A stretch of 64,000 bases of DNA from Antedon bifida (Eukaryota; Echinodermata; Crinoidea; Comatulida; Antedonidae). The notes beneath the pieces were generated by a model. It worked only from the letters and a program-made list of their open reading frames with translations. It had not been told where the DNA came from and did no database searches. Every line of letters starts with the position of its first letter. Position 1 is the first letter of the stretch. This document shows positions 49,189 to 61,275 of this stretch, piece by piece. The stretch spans positions 2,668,501 to 2,732,500 of the forward strand of contig OY727094.1 of assembly GCA_963402885.1 (NCBI GenBank), read 5' to 3'. A program made the translations under genes and the position numbers.

Positions 49189-51726
49189 ATGGCAGAACGA
49201 TGGGTCGGACGTGTTGCCCTGGTAACGGGTGCGTCGTCGGGTAACGGAGAGCAAATCGCTCGTAGATTGGTTGAGCAAGGGATGAAGGTGGTAACCTGCG
49301 TAAAGGCTGATGTATTTCATCAACTTAAGGTCAGGTTATGTTAGTTATTTTTAATCTATTTTTTTGTTGATATTTTATAATGAAATGTTTGAAACGTTTA
49401 ACACCAAAATGAGTTTTCCAATCGATTGGCAGTAGCTTACTTTTTATCATAAACTGGCATTTCATGTAACCAGAACCCTGCGGAGATTGTGGTTCATGTA
49501 CATTCAAAGACAAAAGTAACAAAACAATGGCAAGAGATAATAAAGATAATGGACGAAGGCAGATCCAAGAAAGATGTGAATCTTGTGACGGGATTGCCTT
49601 AACAAATACATAACTATATAGTAATTGTATTGAGCCGATATACTACAAACTCTAGACGTAGAGTATAATAATCCTTTAATATCAATCTTTATATTTGACT
49701 TATTTTGTAACAGGCAATAGCTGATGAACTGAACGCCAAACACTCACCAGGACTGATGCACCCACTTGTCTGTGACGTAAGCAAGGAATCGGATATCTTA
49801 GCTATGTTCAAGGAGATCCAGGAGAAGTTTGGCGGAGTTGACGTCTGTGTGAACAACGCTGGTCTTGCTCTTGATAGCCCATTGCTGTCTGGAAAGACGG
49901 ATAGATGGCAATATATGTTAGACGTAAGTACCGTTCTACCTTTAAAATATCCATTAACGTAACGCAAAGACGTAGACACAACGCAAGCGAGTTGACCAAT
50001 GACAAGCGACAGTTCGAATAATTCATCACTTGTGATTGGTCAAATCCCCTACGTTGCGCGTTACGTCGTTGTGTTGCGTCTTAACAGACGATATTAACAA
50101 ACACAGCGTCATGTCGTGCAAGAAGAAGCGGGAAATTCAAAAGAAGTGTTTACCATGCTGCTGCTGAGCCTGCATCAACGGGGAATTCACGCGTGGCCTT
50201 CCTTTCGCATTCTAGCTATGGTTTTGTTTGTCTTAAATATGGTAATCTAAACACAATCCTACCTGACCTTTATTTTTCCCAACCGTTTGTTCTACAGGTG
50301 AATGTAATGGGTGTGGCTATCTGTACAAGAGAGGCAGTGGCTCAAATGATGAAAAATGGAGTCGACGATGGACACATTATCTTCTTAAACAGGTACGTAC
50401 TCATTGATTGTTATAGACCATATTGATTATTAATTAGTTAAATTCTACTTTTCATCAACTTTTACACATAAAAACAAATTAGCTGCTTTACTATTGATTA
50501 TTTCTGTCAGTGTCGTCCATCTAGTTGTGCCCAGTAGGTCGCAGGTTAGATCACCCATCCCCCCCCCTACCCCAATTTACCCATTTACAAAATATCAAAT
50601 AGTGAGCCTTCTTTCTCCGAATAATGTTTTCCCTGATATATTTTGCGAAGTACTTCACTCAGTTTCTGAGTGTTTTCTTTTTGTTTGTTTGTTAGTATTG
50701 CCGGCCATCGTATAGGTGTTGGATCAACCATTGGGTTTTACAGTGGAACCAAATACATGATAACGGCTATATCAGAAGGAGTAAGGCAAGAACTGAGATT
50801 GAAAAATTCTCACATTAGAGTTACGGTACGATTGTTTTTTTAGTATTATTGATTTGTAGCAAATGGCCGAAAATATTTAATTTTATATATAGGATTTGGA
50901 AGTGGTTTGAAAAGCCTTTAGTGCAGTATGTTGCTCGTCCTGTGATTGATGACCAAAATGATAATGACGTCAACCAACATGATAATGACGTCATGGTATT
51001 GGTGGCGCAAAATGATGAAAAAAAGGGCGCACTAATAATGTGATGCATTAATTACATTGATGATGATGATGTCAGATGATGATGGTGATGATGATTATGA
51101 TGAAGATGATAACGATGAACAGACGGCGTTGAATATATAATTATGATGTGAGGATGCGAGGAATGATGATGAGTTTATGTATAATGATTATGACTCAATT
51201 TTTTCTCTTTAAGAATATATCACCTGGAAAGGTAGAGACCCAATTTTACCCTACTCTGTTCGGAGAAGAAAGAGCAAAGAAGATGGCCTCAGAGTTTCCG
51301 GTTTGTTACATTAACAAGTTCATTATTAATTTAATGTCAATAACCTTATTATAATATAGCAAAATGCGTCTGTGACTGCAAAACTATATTTATTTTCACG
51401 CTGACAAAGTTTAGTCTTTAGTCCCATTTGAAAAATGCAATGTAAAATAGGCCTAATATGTTATGGGCATAACATCGTGTTTGATTAGTGATAATTAATA
51501 TATTGTTTTTTAAATTTCAGTATCTGCAGCCGCAGGATATTGCCAGTTCGGTACTACATGCACTGCACGCGCCGCCACACGTACAGGTAAACACGTAGGC
51601 CTACCTTTGTTAATTTACTCAAGATAGAGATTTTAGAATTATAAATTACCGTCGTGTATCTAACCTTATATTTTATTATTTCAGATCTTTGAAGTGCTCA
51701 TTCGTCCTGTTGAACAAAAAGACTAG
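49189..51726 (+). CDS. DHRS11: DHRS11-like short-chain dehydrogenase/reductase, gene 1
   Basis: Seven exons: 49189-49329, 49714-49923, 50298-50392, 50696-50825, 51214-51300, 51521-51586 and 51685-51726 (771 nt, 256 aa; human DHRS11 is 260). Classical SDR layout: cofactor motif TGASSGNG (residues 13-20, with Asn where Ile is usual), NNAG, catalytic Ser about 149 (SIAGH, its codon split by intron 3), Tyr about 164 and Lys about 168 in YSGTK, then ISPG. DHRS11 reduces ketosteroids and carbonyl compounds with NADPH in the cytosol; substrate here is unknown. It is the most divergent of the four: exon 1 ends CVKADVFHQLK rather than GCANNG. Its Ser-Tyr loop is the longest (15 residues apart). A MITE sits in intron 2 (49961-50085). 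Confidence 0.93.
49961..50085. mobile_element. GGTTCCCACTAG-family MITE (type II interior), intron 2 of DHRS11-like gene 1
   Basis: AACGCAAAGACGTAGACACA at the left, TTGACCAATGACAAGCGACA, then the complement and GTCGTTGTGTTGCGTC at the right. Outer termini are lost. Confidence 0.6.
51058..51120 (+). repeat. GAT microsatellite, intron 4 of DHRS11-like gene 1
   Basis: Imperfect GATGATGATG run with interruptions. Confidence 0.8.
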
Positions 51727-52548
51727 ATCAGCCAACGAACAACCGATCGATAACGCAGCATCGGTTTGTCCGTCGGTCCTACTGGGATCGTCAATAGCGG
51801 GCGTCATAGGCGTTATGTACCCTCGTTCTAGATGGTTTAATAATATTAATATTGGAAATAATTTTCGTAAAACCATTTAATATTATGTTATTGATATAAA
51901 GGACTTATATTGTTTACAATGTGTGTTTTTATTTATTTTTTTGCCTTATAATTACCGAAAATACATGTCGCTATAAATTCGGTTCATTTTGAATACCCAA
52001 CGGTGCAATTAGTCCTACTGAGTGGAACACTTGTTCATGGTAAAGCAACAAGAACAGAAATGAAGTACTGTAAATAAAATCATATTTATCAGAACAATAA
52101 GGCGTGTCATGTTCCCCATCATGAAAATACATGTCGCTATAAATTCAGTTCATTTTGAGTGGTTTTCGCTTTCAAACACTTGTTAATGGTGAAGCAGCAA
52201 AAACAGAAAGGAAGTAAATAAAATGATTATTTATAAGAACAATAAGGCGTGTCATGTTCCCCATCATTTAACGCATGAGCGCGTGTCAAAATATGTACGT
52301 CACAATGGTGACCAAACGTCATGGCAATTTTAATAATAGCCAAAGGGAAAGGGGCACACATGAAGTGGTATCAATGCATACCCTTTTTGCGACGTGACCT
52401 TTCATATGCAAAATCAATGCGATGGGGACAAAAGGTCATAATAAATATGAAAAGATATAGATTAGGAAATCATATTTGCCGAGGGTGACGCTAACCAGTC
52501 ACTAGTTAAACATCGTTGGACGATCCACAATTTAAGTACAGTATTCTC
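51727..52548. other. Intergenic between DHRS11-like genes 1 and 2
   Basis: A direct repeat pair: 51955-52110 and 52120-52260 share CATGTCGCTATAAATTC and AATAAGGCGTGTCATGTTCC. The rest is likely the 3' UTR of gene 1 and the promoter of gene 2; nothing else recognised. Confidence 0.5.
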
Positions 52549-55500
52549 ATGATGGCAGATCGTTGGGTTGGACGTGTGGCTTTGGTAACTGGTGCATCTG
52601 TAGGTATTGGTGCAGCTATCGCTAAAAAGTTAGTAAAACATGGAATGAAGGTGGTTGGATGTGCGAACAATGGAATCAATAAAGTCAAGGTATAAATGTT
52701 TAATTGTGGGGTAATCTATGAGGTATAGTGTAGAAATATAGATGGCTTATCGGGGATTATGGAGATTGAAAAGGCGAACATTTATAATAATCCATAGATT
52801 AAGCAATAAAAGACATGTCATCGTGAGTGACACCGTGAAATGTCACAAAGTTCTAGGAAAGTTATACCATGGAGGAATTAGTTTATTTTCCAAACCAACA
52901 CGTTGTCGACGAATTATCCTGTTGGTATTCCATTATTTTTCTGTTATACGCCCCAAATCCACACGCGTCGATCCACACTCATCGTAGGCCTAGTAACGTA
53001 ATATCTAACGTAATATCTAACAATTCATATATGTTTTTATTAAATAATATTTTTAGGCAATTGCAGAAGAACTAAAATCCCAGAATGCCCCTGGTCTTCT
53101 CCATCCTGTGAAATGTGACGTCAGTAAAGAGGATGAAATCTTAGCCATGTTTGCTGAGATCAAAGACAAGTTTGGAGGAGTTGATGTCTGTGTTAACAAC
53201 GCTGGACTTTCAATTGATTGTCCATTGATGTCCGGCAAAACGGAGGACTGGCGACATCTACTAAATGTAAGGTTTTCTGTACAGTTCGTGTAATGTTTTA
53301 CAAACTATTCTTATAGCACTACTTCTAATGCGCACTAGGAATTAGCTCGTACGGACATAGGTCTATGTGACGTTCACGTGTTAATTAGGGCCCGTTTATA
53401 AGATAACAAACAGATATACATTTTGGTTATAAAAGTAAATGAAAGGAAAGTTTTCATTCTAGAACTATGGATAGCCATTTATTGTCCCAATGTTTGTTTA
53501 TAACATGTATTGCTATCCACAATATACACAATACAATACATTATATTTTGAAAATTAACAAAATCATACCGAAACTAAATACTTGTACATTTATGGTATA
53601 ACTGAGGATAATCATTTAAGCTTGTTTCAGAAGGGGTCATCGGTTTCAGAAGAGTTTGCACTTACTAATCACGTGTCATTTGTTTGGACTTGTGAAAATA
53701 TAATTTCATCAAAGGCAGCATAGATGATTATCCTATAGTTCTAGGATGAAAACTTGTTTGATTTCTCTGGTTTTAATATGTACGAAAAATACACATTTTG
53801 TCTAGTTATCGTCGATCGTTAACGGTCTGGTAGGCCCATAAATGGGTCTTATCATTAATCACTAATAAATTCAAAAGCAGCAGAGAAAACAACAGTCATC
53901 ATGTATGGCGCCCCAAGCCATGCTTAGTTGTGTTATCAAAAGGAAATATGCACTTATTTAAAACGTCAATACAGCATGTTTAGGTGGTGGACAATAGTGG
54001 AAAATTCTAGTGGTAATGAACGAGTCAAGCATTAACCGTTCCTTGTGTACTGTGACACTAAATATAGTCATGGAGGTAAAAAATTATTACCCATTATTAT
54101 TTATTTCCTCCATGATATAGGTAAACGTTTTAGGACTTTCTATCTGTACAAGAGAGGCCCTAAATCAAATGACAGAGAGGGGCGTGGATGATGGCCATAT
54201 ATTTCACTTAAGCAGGTATATATTTACTGTTTTTGAATACATTATGATTTATGTATTATATTTCATTATATTTTGCAATTTATTTTTTGTAATATAATTT
54301 ATGGGAAACACAAGTCAGTCTGTGACCTGGCTTTTCTGAACAACAAGCAAAAACACGGATCATGTTTTCATCGCGTGAGGGTTGAACATGCAATTAGATC
54401 ATATTTTTATATAATTTATCTTGTGGCTCAACCTTTATTTTAAAGTGTTTTATTTATTTTTTTTCAGCGTTGGTGGACATTTCGTATTCTCATCCGTCTC
54501 ATTTTACTGTGGAACAAAACACATGGTTAGAGCTTTGACGGAAGGACTTCGACAAGAACTGAGAGCGAAGAAATCAAACATCAGAATCACGGTTAGCAGA
54601 AATGTTTAAGCTTGGTTTCCACTAGCAACACAACATACGCAACATAACAAAATGCCCTTCCAATAACTGTGTGTGCCCCCGCCGGTGTGAAATCAAACCT
54701 GCCATGTTTGCAGCACTGTTGCGTCGTCGGTTCCCACTTGTGATTACGCAATTACAGCACGTTGCGTTCTAGTGGGAACACGCTTTAGGGCTCACCACGG
54801 CACTAAGTTGAGAATGTATAATATCGACAAGGGGTCTAGAAACAGAACGGTAAGCTCTGTCTACACTCATCAAACGTTATGAATCAAATATGATGTGCCC
54901 ATATATGGACATGATGATGTCATATCACTACCATATCTAAGCATATCACTACCATATTTGAGCACGTCACACCTTTTTTGTCGAACTAGTTTGATAGTGT
55001 AGACAGAGCTTTATACAAAAAGATAGTATATGACCGCGTACCCATTAATGGCAGGGGTTATTAAAGCCTTCGTGCGGAGTTTTTTTAAACTAAAAAACAA
55101 AATAAAAGTCCCAATAATACGTGGATACATTCTGTGTGATACGTTTCCAACCTCTTCAGTGTGTACACAAATCACTCTGCTGCAGTTACTGCAGTAACTA
55201 TATTTTGTTTATCAATTAATCATACATTGTTTATTGTGACTGCCGCAAGTTATATCATACATTATATTGCCGTTTAAAAATGTAATTACTGCGGTAACTG
55301 CAGTATATTTTTTACATGATCGATAAAGTACTGACCTCTTTCTTCCACAGAGCATATCTCCTGGTTATGTTCAAACGGAATTTCTACAGAGGATGGTAGG
55401 CGAAGAAATTGCTAAAAAATATACCTATGAAATGAAGGTACGTTCTTCTTACAATAATGATAAATTCAAAAAAGGTCAAGGGCCAGGTCATTTTGGAGAA

Positions 55501-55900
55501 GATTAATATATACAGAGGTGTGACGTGACGTAGGCCAAATTATCTAGTGATTCGGGAAGGACCGCGCATGGATGGTTTTAAACACAATTTCCTGGGTCAT
55601 GTATGAACTTTATTCCCCCAACCCTCAACCTCTTTAGCTTTTAGAACCTATGTCTTCTTTTTCTAGGGTCTTGATGCTGAAGATATTGCTGACGCGTTAG
55701 CATATGCTTTGCACGCTCCTCCTCATTGCCAGGTAAGTTTCATAAAGTAATGCTAATAATTGTTTACAACATTTTGTCAGAATCAACATAATATTACGTA
55801 GAATTTACGTCAGTCCTTCGTCGATTTTACTTTTATTCATTGTCTTTTTTTTAAACAGGTTCATGATATCCTTTTACGACCAACTGACCAGAAGCAGTAA
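52549..55900 (+). CDS. DHRS11: DHRS11-like short-chain dehydrogenase/reductase, gene 2
   Basis: Seven exons: 52549-52689, 53057-53266, 54121-54215, 54468-54591, 55351-55437, 55667-55732 and 55859-55900. Two ATGs stand in a row (52549 and 52552); the second aligns with genes 3 and 4 and gives 253 aa. Counting from it: TGASVGIG at 13-20, NNAG at 93-96, catalytic Ser 148 (codon AG|C split by intron 3), Tyr 161 and Lys 165 in YCGTK. Cytosolic NAD(P)H-dependent oxidoreductase by family. The residue after the second strand, Arg in human DHRS11 (GCAR) and a cofactor contact, is Asn here (GCANNG), so cofactor preference may differ. Exon 1 is almost identical to that of genes 3 and 4. Intron 4 contains a type I MITE and a TGTAGACAGAGC MITE. 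Confidence 0.94.
54608..54788. mobile_element. GGTTCCCACTAG MITE, type I, intron 4 of gene 2
   Basis: TTAAGCTTGGTTTCCACTAG at the left, GTTCTAGTGGGAACACGCTTTA at the right, TTA present at both borders. It begins only 17 bases after the exon 4 donor. Confidence 0.82.
54852..55013. mobile_element. TGTAGACAGAGCTTTA MITE, best-preserved copy
   Basis: TAAGCTCTGTCTACACTCAT at the left, GATAGTGTAGACAGAGCTTTA at the right; the middle has ATGTGCCCATATATGG and inverted CACTACCATAT units. Intron 4 of DHRS11-like gene 2. Confidence 0.82.
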
Positions 55901-55975
55901 TATAGACTCCAATATCAGAAGCAGACATAGCAGGACGGAATGCGTACGCATCATTCCTAATGTTCTAGACACAAC

Positions 55976-56355
55976 AACTCAAGGGCGTAACGCAACGTAA
56001 GTTTAGTTGACCAATCACAAGTGATGCATTATTACTGTCGCTTGTCATTGGTCAACACGCTTGCGTTACGTTTACGTCCTTGCGGTACGTTCTAGTGGGA
56101 ACCAAGTTAACCAATGACAAGCGACAGTTCAAATAACCCATCGCTTGTGATTGGTCAATTCACTTGCGTTGCGTTACGTCCTTGTGTTGCGTCTCTAGTG
56201 GAAACCAAGCATTAAAGATGCAACACAAGGACGTAACGCAGCGTAAGTTTGGTGACCAATCACAATTGATGAATTATTACTGTCGCTTGCCATTGGTCAA
56301 CACGCTTGCGTTGCGTTTACGTCCTTGCGTTACGTCATGAGAACCAAGTTTAATG
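55976..56355. mobile_element. Cluster of two to three type II GGTTCCCACTAG MITEs
   Basis: Successive blocks 55976-56107, 56108-56216 and 56217-56355 repeat the ACCAATCACAAGTGATG arm, its complement, and ACGTCCTTGCGTTACG ends. They lie directly in the 3' flank of gene 2. Another full copy is at 56547-56702. Confidence 0.7.
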
Positions 56356-56546
56356 GGGGATGGAACTTCTCGCGTGACTCTTTCCATGAGCTGCACGGAG
56401 AAAGATGTTATTAATAATAATTATAATGCGGATTATACTGACGTACCCTTTGTTGGGTAGCTCCTCTTTAGTAGTGGAGTTGGAACTTGGATAAGGTTCA
56501 TCAACCATTTTAAAAAAAGGACTAAATAGGCCTATCTTTCATTTAA

Positions 56547-56702
56547 GCTTGGTTCCCACTAGAGACACAACGCAAGGACGTAGACGCAACGCATGCGAGT
56601 TGACCATGACAAGCGACAGTTCGAATAATCCATTGCTTGTAATTGGTCAAATCACTTACGTTGCGTTACGTCCTTGCGTGTCCTAGTGGGAACCACGCTT
56701 AA
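56547..56702. mobile_element. GGTTCCCACTAG MITE, type II, clean copy
   Basis: Left TTAAGCTTGGTTCCCACTAG, right CCTAGTGGGAACCACGCTTAA, 156 bases. A good reference copy for the family: arms contain GAGTTGACC, GACAAGCGACAG and the inverse. Confidence 0.88.
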
Positions 56703-56744
56703 ACCCTAAAGTTTTCAAAATGTTTTACTGATTTTGTGTAAATA

Positions 56745-56815
56745 TAATAATAATAATAATAAATATAATAATAATGATAATAATAATAATAAAATTAATA
56801 ATATAATAATAAATG
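56745..56815. repeat. AAT-rich microsatellite
   Basis: Imperfect ATAATAATA run between DHRS11-like genes 2 and 3. Confidence 0.8.
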
Positions 56816-57489
56816 TAACTGGTTTTCTAATTTATAATTGGTGGTGTTAAATCTGTGAAATTAAAGGAATATTTTATTCTTTTTATAATTAATTCTCATA
56901 TGTAATTAACGAGTCTTAATATTACGTTTGTGCGTTTGGTTTTGGCACTTGACTGTGATGGTAAGATACACAGTAGAACTCCCCCAACTTAGGACACCTC
57001 TATTCAGGGGACACCTCTGTTATGTGGACACTTTCCTGTGAAATAAATAAACAAGAGTACCGTATTCTGTATTGTATATGTTTTGAGAATTGATTTATAG
57101 TTGCATGATGCGCGCGCACAAACGACTTCGGGATTTGCGCGCGTGTAAAATGGTATGTACGTAAATAACGGATGGAATTCTGCAAGGGGCAGACGTGATG
57201 TTATATTAATGCCATGTCATCATCACGTATGGACATAATATGCATTTTTGTTCATATAAATGCTAAATCATTCACAACCTATTTTATGAGAGGTCATTCC
57301 AAAGGTCATTGAAAATAATAAATTTTGAGTGAAATTATATATATGTTATACACACACAAGCTCTAACTTTATTTAAACAATAGTAAGTATACACGAACCA
57401 AAGATGCAAGAAGTACCAAAATGCTGAGTCACTCATGAAAGGTGTGGTTATATCGGCACAGGATCGTCGAAATTTATGTTATTCTCATC

Positions 57490-59631
57490 ATGGCAGATCG
57501 TTGGATAGGACGTGTGGCTTTGGTAACTGGTGCATCTGTAGGTATTGGTGCAGCTATCGCTAAAAAGTTAGTAAAACATGGAATGAAGGTGGTTGGATGT
57601 GCGAACAATGGAGTCAATAAAGTCAAGGTACTGTATTTGTTGAAACAAAGACAATGTCTTAATTAAAATCTTTTAATTAAAACGTTCCATAAATGTATTA
57701 TAGCTTTATAGGATTATCTGCCGCTCATCATTCAGATTAAACGTAATATTTTTTTAATGTATATAAAGGCAATTGCAGCAGAACTGAAATCCCAGAATGC
57801 ACCTGGTCTTCTTTATCCGGTGAAATGTGACGTCAGTAAAGAGAATGAAATCTTATCTATGTTTGCTGAGATCAAAGAAAAGTTTGGAGGAGTTGATGTC
57901 TGTATTAACAACGCTGGTCTTTCAATTGATTGTCCATTGATGTCCGGCAAAACAGAGGACTGGCGACGTCTACTAGAGGTATGGTATAGTAGATAAGGAC
58001 TATTTTAATTTTTTTTAATAATGAATCGATATAATTCCTGAAAATCCATGCACTACGCCCAAATAGAGGCGTTGGTTCTTGAATCAACTAATAACGTTTT
58101 ATTTATTGTGTATTTTTCCACTTCAGGTAAACGTTTTAGGCCTTTCGGTTTGTACAAGAGAGGCTCTGAGTCAAATGGAGTCAAAAGGAGTCGATGATGG
58201 CCATATTTTTAACTTAAGCAGGTATGAATTTCGCATTCTGCCCGTTATTTTTTTTTTATATAAGAAAAACACAGATTCGTTTGTATATTTAAAAATGTCA
58301 CTATTTTTATTGTTTCCAGTTTGGGTGGACACAAAGTGTTGGAGGGTATTCCTTTTTACTGCGGAACAAAACACATGGTTACAGCTTTGACGGAAGGACT
58401 TCGACAAGAACTGAGAGCAAAGAAATCAAACATCAGAGTCACGGTTAGAACGGTTGACTATATTATTACATTTATGGCGCGCGTTGTGAGGGGAGAATTG
58501 GATTTTGCATTTTGACGCGCGATCGCTTCCCTTAAAGGTGGGTGTGGGGAGGGGATCTGAGTCTCCGACGCGACTTGTACGAGAAGTATCTTTTAACCGA
58601 GATAAGAGAAAGTGAAAGATGCAATGTGGGGTTAACACATATAACCAACATTTTTACAAAGAACTGAATTTATTTGTTCATAAACATTGTGTTTTATGTT
58701 TTCTTTACTACAGAGCATATCTCCAGGTTATGTTAAAACTGAATTTATGAGCAGAATGCTTGGTGAGGAAATGTCAGAGCAAATTTTAAGCACAATGAAG
58801 GTAGAGAATGTCTTGCTGTTTTTGCACAAATGCGTCTGGGGTCCATTCGTTACTCTCAGGAGTCGGACGGCGCCCCGTACTAGACTGGTATGATCCCTGG
58901 GAAACTGTTTTCGAATAAACGGGGCGTTTATTGTTGGGGAGGGTTTTTAAAGGGGCGTTTATTCGAGGGAGGCGTTTATTTGTTTGGGTGTAATATGGTA
59001 ACATGTATAATAAAATACATTCTCCCTAAATATGAAAAAAAGTGATAAAAATACATTAGAAATTATAATAAAATGCTTAGTCAATATTGTAGATCATAGA
59101 AGTCAATGAATTCTACTACAAATAGTTGTTATAATACATAATTGTGTGTATATGCATGTGATGGGCGTTTATTTGAGGGGAAAAATAAAGGCCCCTGGGC
59201 GTTTATTTGAAGGGGACGTTATTTCCAAACGAGGTTCTCCGAGGGAGGCGTTTATTCGAATAAATACGGTATTTATAACATCTAGGAATGTAGGCTACGT
59301 CGCGGTGTAATATGCTTGTTAATAATAATGATAGTTCATAATGTTTTTTTCTCGATTTTAAATTTTTAATATAGAGTCTTACCCCTGATGATATTGCCAA
59401 TGCATTGGTTCATGCTCTACACGCACCACCACATTGTCAAGTAAGTTTATTAACTCAAAAAATATTTTTATATTAGGCCTATAACTTCAGGCCGCCACAG
59501 AAACGGCTTCCCGTTCTTAATTATAAACATTTACTAAAGGTACTAGCATTTATTACGTCAATATTTAATTTTTTAAAATTTATTTACAGATTCATGACAT
59601 CATTTTAAGACCAATTGACCAGGACACCTAA
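57490..59631 (+). CDS. DHRS11: DHRS11-like short-chain dehydrogenase/reductase, gene 3
   Basis: Seven exons: 57490-57627, 57769-57978, 58127-58221, 58320-58443, 58714-58800, 59375-59440 and 59590-59631 (762 nt, 253 aa), with the same boundaries and phases as gene 2. Cofactor motif TGASVGIG, NNAG, catalytic Ser 148 (SLGGH), Tyr 161 and Lys 165 (YCGTK), then SISPGYVKTEF. Exon 1 differs from gene 2 at three of 138 bases. The 3' part of exon 4 is also nearly identical, but the segment between catalytic Ser and Tyr (SLGGHKVLEGIPFY) and the exon 5 lid region are different. Intron 5 holds a GCGTTTATT TIR element. Family role: cytosolic carbonyl or ketosteroid reductase; substrate unknown. Confidence 0.94.
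58895..59273. mobile_element. GCGTTTATT TIR element, intron 5 of gene 3
   Basis: TTTTCGAATAAACGGGGCGT on the left, GGCGTTTATTCGAATAAATACGGTAT on the right; same family as 47113-47585, with a TATGGTAACATGTATAAT interior in both. Confidence 0.75.
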
Positions 59632-59689
59632 TGAGCGTATCGAAAAATGAGGTGAATATGAACAAGGCAGTGTGCCCATCACCATCGGA

Positions 59690-60665
59690 TCCATGAGGCT
59701 ACGAGGTTCACGCAGCAGTCCTGTTAGGCCTGTATACAAAAAAAGTTACGGATTAATGACGATAGATCGATTTATAGTAAGTATTAGTGTCATGACTTAC
59801 ATAAAACATAAAACATATTGCAAACTCTATTGTAATACCTTACTTGAGCTATTGTAACATAATTTGGGGAAATAGTAGTCAAACTCTAATGAAAAGAGTT
59901 CAAACTATCCAAAACAGAACAGCTCGAATCGTGTGTGGTCTAACATGGGACACACCTAGTAGTGAGGCACTAAGACAAATTAATTGGTCAACTTTATTTT
60001 ATCAAGATAGATATGAATGTTGTATGGTTATATATAAGGTTTTGACAGATAATGCCCCACCTTACCTAAATAATGTATTTACATACAATGATATAAATTA
60101 TAATCTAAGGCACAGTGATACACATCTATTTATCCCGAAGCCAAAAACCGATTTTAAAAAACGAAGTCTGTCTTATCGTGGAGCAATTATATGGAATTGT
60201 CTCAATGTTGATACCCTTCCAAATTCAGTTAAGTTGTTTAAAACGTATCTGAAAAATGCATTGTAAAACATAATGGTATGGTAATCTACGATGGTGTACA
60301 TCCAACTTTTAAAATGGCTAAATATCATGTAAAATGTGTGTTTTATCACTATTATTTTAAGGTAAATGAAATCAAAAAGATTTATTATGTATTACAGTAG
60401 AATCCCCATAAATTATACACTTCGATAAGGGTTCCCGTTTACACGGGAAGTACCGGTATGGTGTACCCTAAATAGAGGTGTCAGGTGAAGGGGATTCTGC
60501 TGTAATTTTGTTTCTTTTCAATTTCAATTTTTTCGTTTCTTTCGTATTTATATGGTGTTGGTTTTTTTTTGTAATACAGTATCACGAACTTGTGTAAAAA
60601 CAATCAATGTTGATTGAACGAGTTGTGCTGTACATCAGTCTCGTGTCTAAATAAAGTTTATATAT
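59690..60665 (+). mobile_element. Non-LTR retrotransposon fragment (CR1/L2-like C-terminal end)
   Basis: A plus-strand frame to a stop at 60266 encodes LSYCNIIWGN, RVQTIQNRTARIVCG and APPYLNNVF, the post-RT block also seen in the LINE at 19346-20413 but from a clearly different lineage. Further upstream the frame is broken. A pogo-like MITE (60395-60502) lies in the 3' part. It sits about 60 bases past the stop codon of DHRS11-like gene 3. Confidence 0.8.
60395..60502. mobile_element. pogo/Tc1-type MITE, 108 bp
   Basis: CAGTAGAATCCCCATAA at the left and AAGGGGATTCTGCTG at the right, flanked by TA on both sides. The CAGTAGAA...CCC terminus and TA target are typical of pogo/Tigger-related MITEs. 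A half copy is at about 56970-57020. Confidence 0.75.
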
Positions 60666-61275
60666 ATACTTTAATACGTTTACTGTAGTATGGTATTAAT
60701 TGAATGATGATTATTTGTGATGTCACGTGGCTCATCATTTATGGTTTAATGGTTTTAAATTTTATGAATGAAGGGCATATTGACGAATAATTCGTAACCT
60801 CTGATACCAAGGCAAGATTGTCTTGCTGATATTAATTTATCATGTAGGTCACTTATACAATATATAATAATATATGATTAGGCATATATTGATTAAAATA
60901 AATGTTTTGTTTTGAGAAAAAAATGTTTTTGTCACAATTTCTGGCGTTTTAACAATGAATCGCTCAATTTCTGTGGGTTTGGTTTTACATTTTCTTCTAC
61001 ACCGGTCCGAAGATAAATATTTGTTAACGCTTTTTAACTCTTTGAAATACAAACAAATCATATTAAGCGGCTGTGTTTATACAGTCCGAATTGGTCAAAG
61101 TTCCAGATTTTAAAGAGTGATATTTCCAGGGGCTATGTGGTGGCGCTTTATGCAAATTTGTAAGTAAAAATGGTTTTACGCTTGACTGCACACGGTCTCA
61201 GACTCACGCTGTTCTCTGCTCTCCGACGAGTAGGCCTATTTATTTACTAAGTTTTAGGATTGTTTTGAATATAAA
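60666..61275. other. Upstream region of DHRS11-like gene 4
   Basis: No recognised feature except AT-rich sequence; likely promoter and 5' UTR of gene 4 near 61180-61275. Confidence 0.4.
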
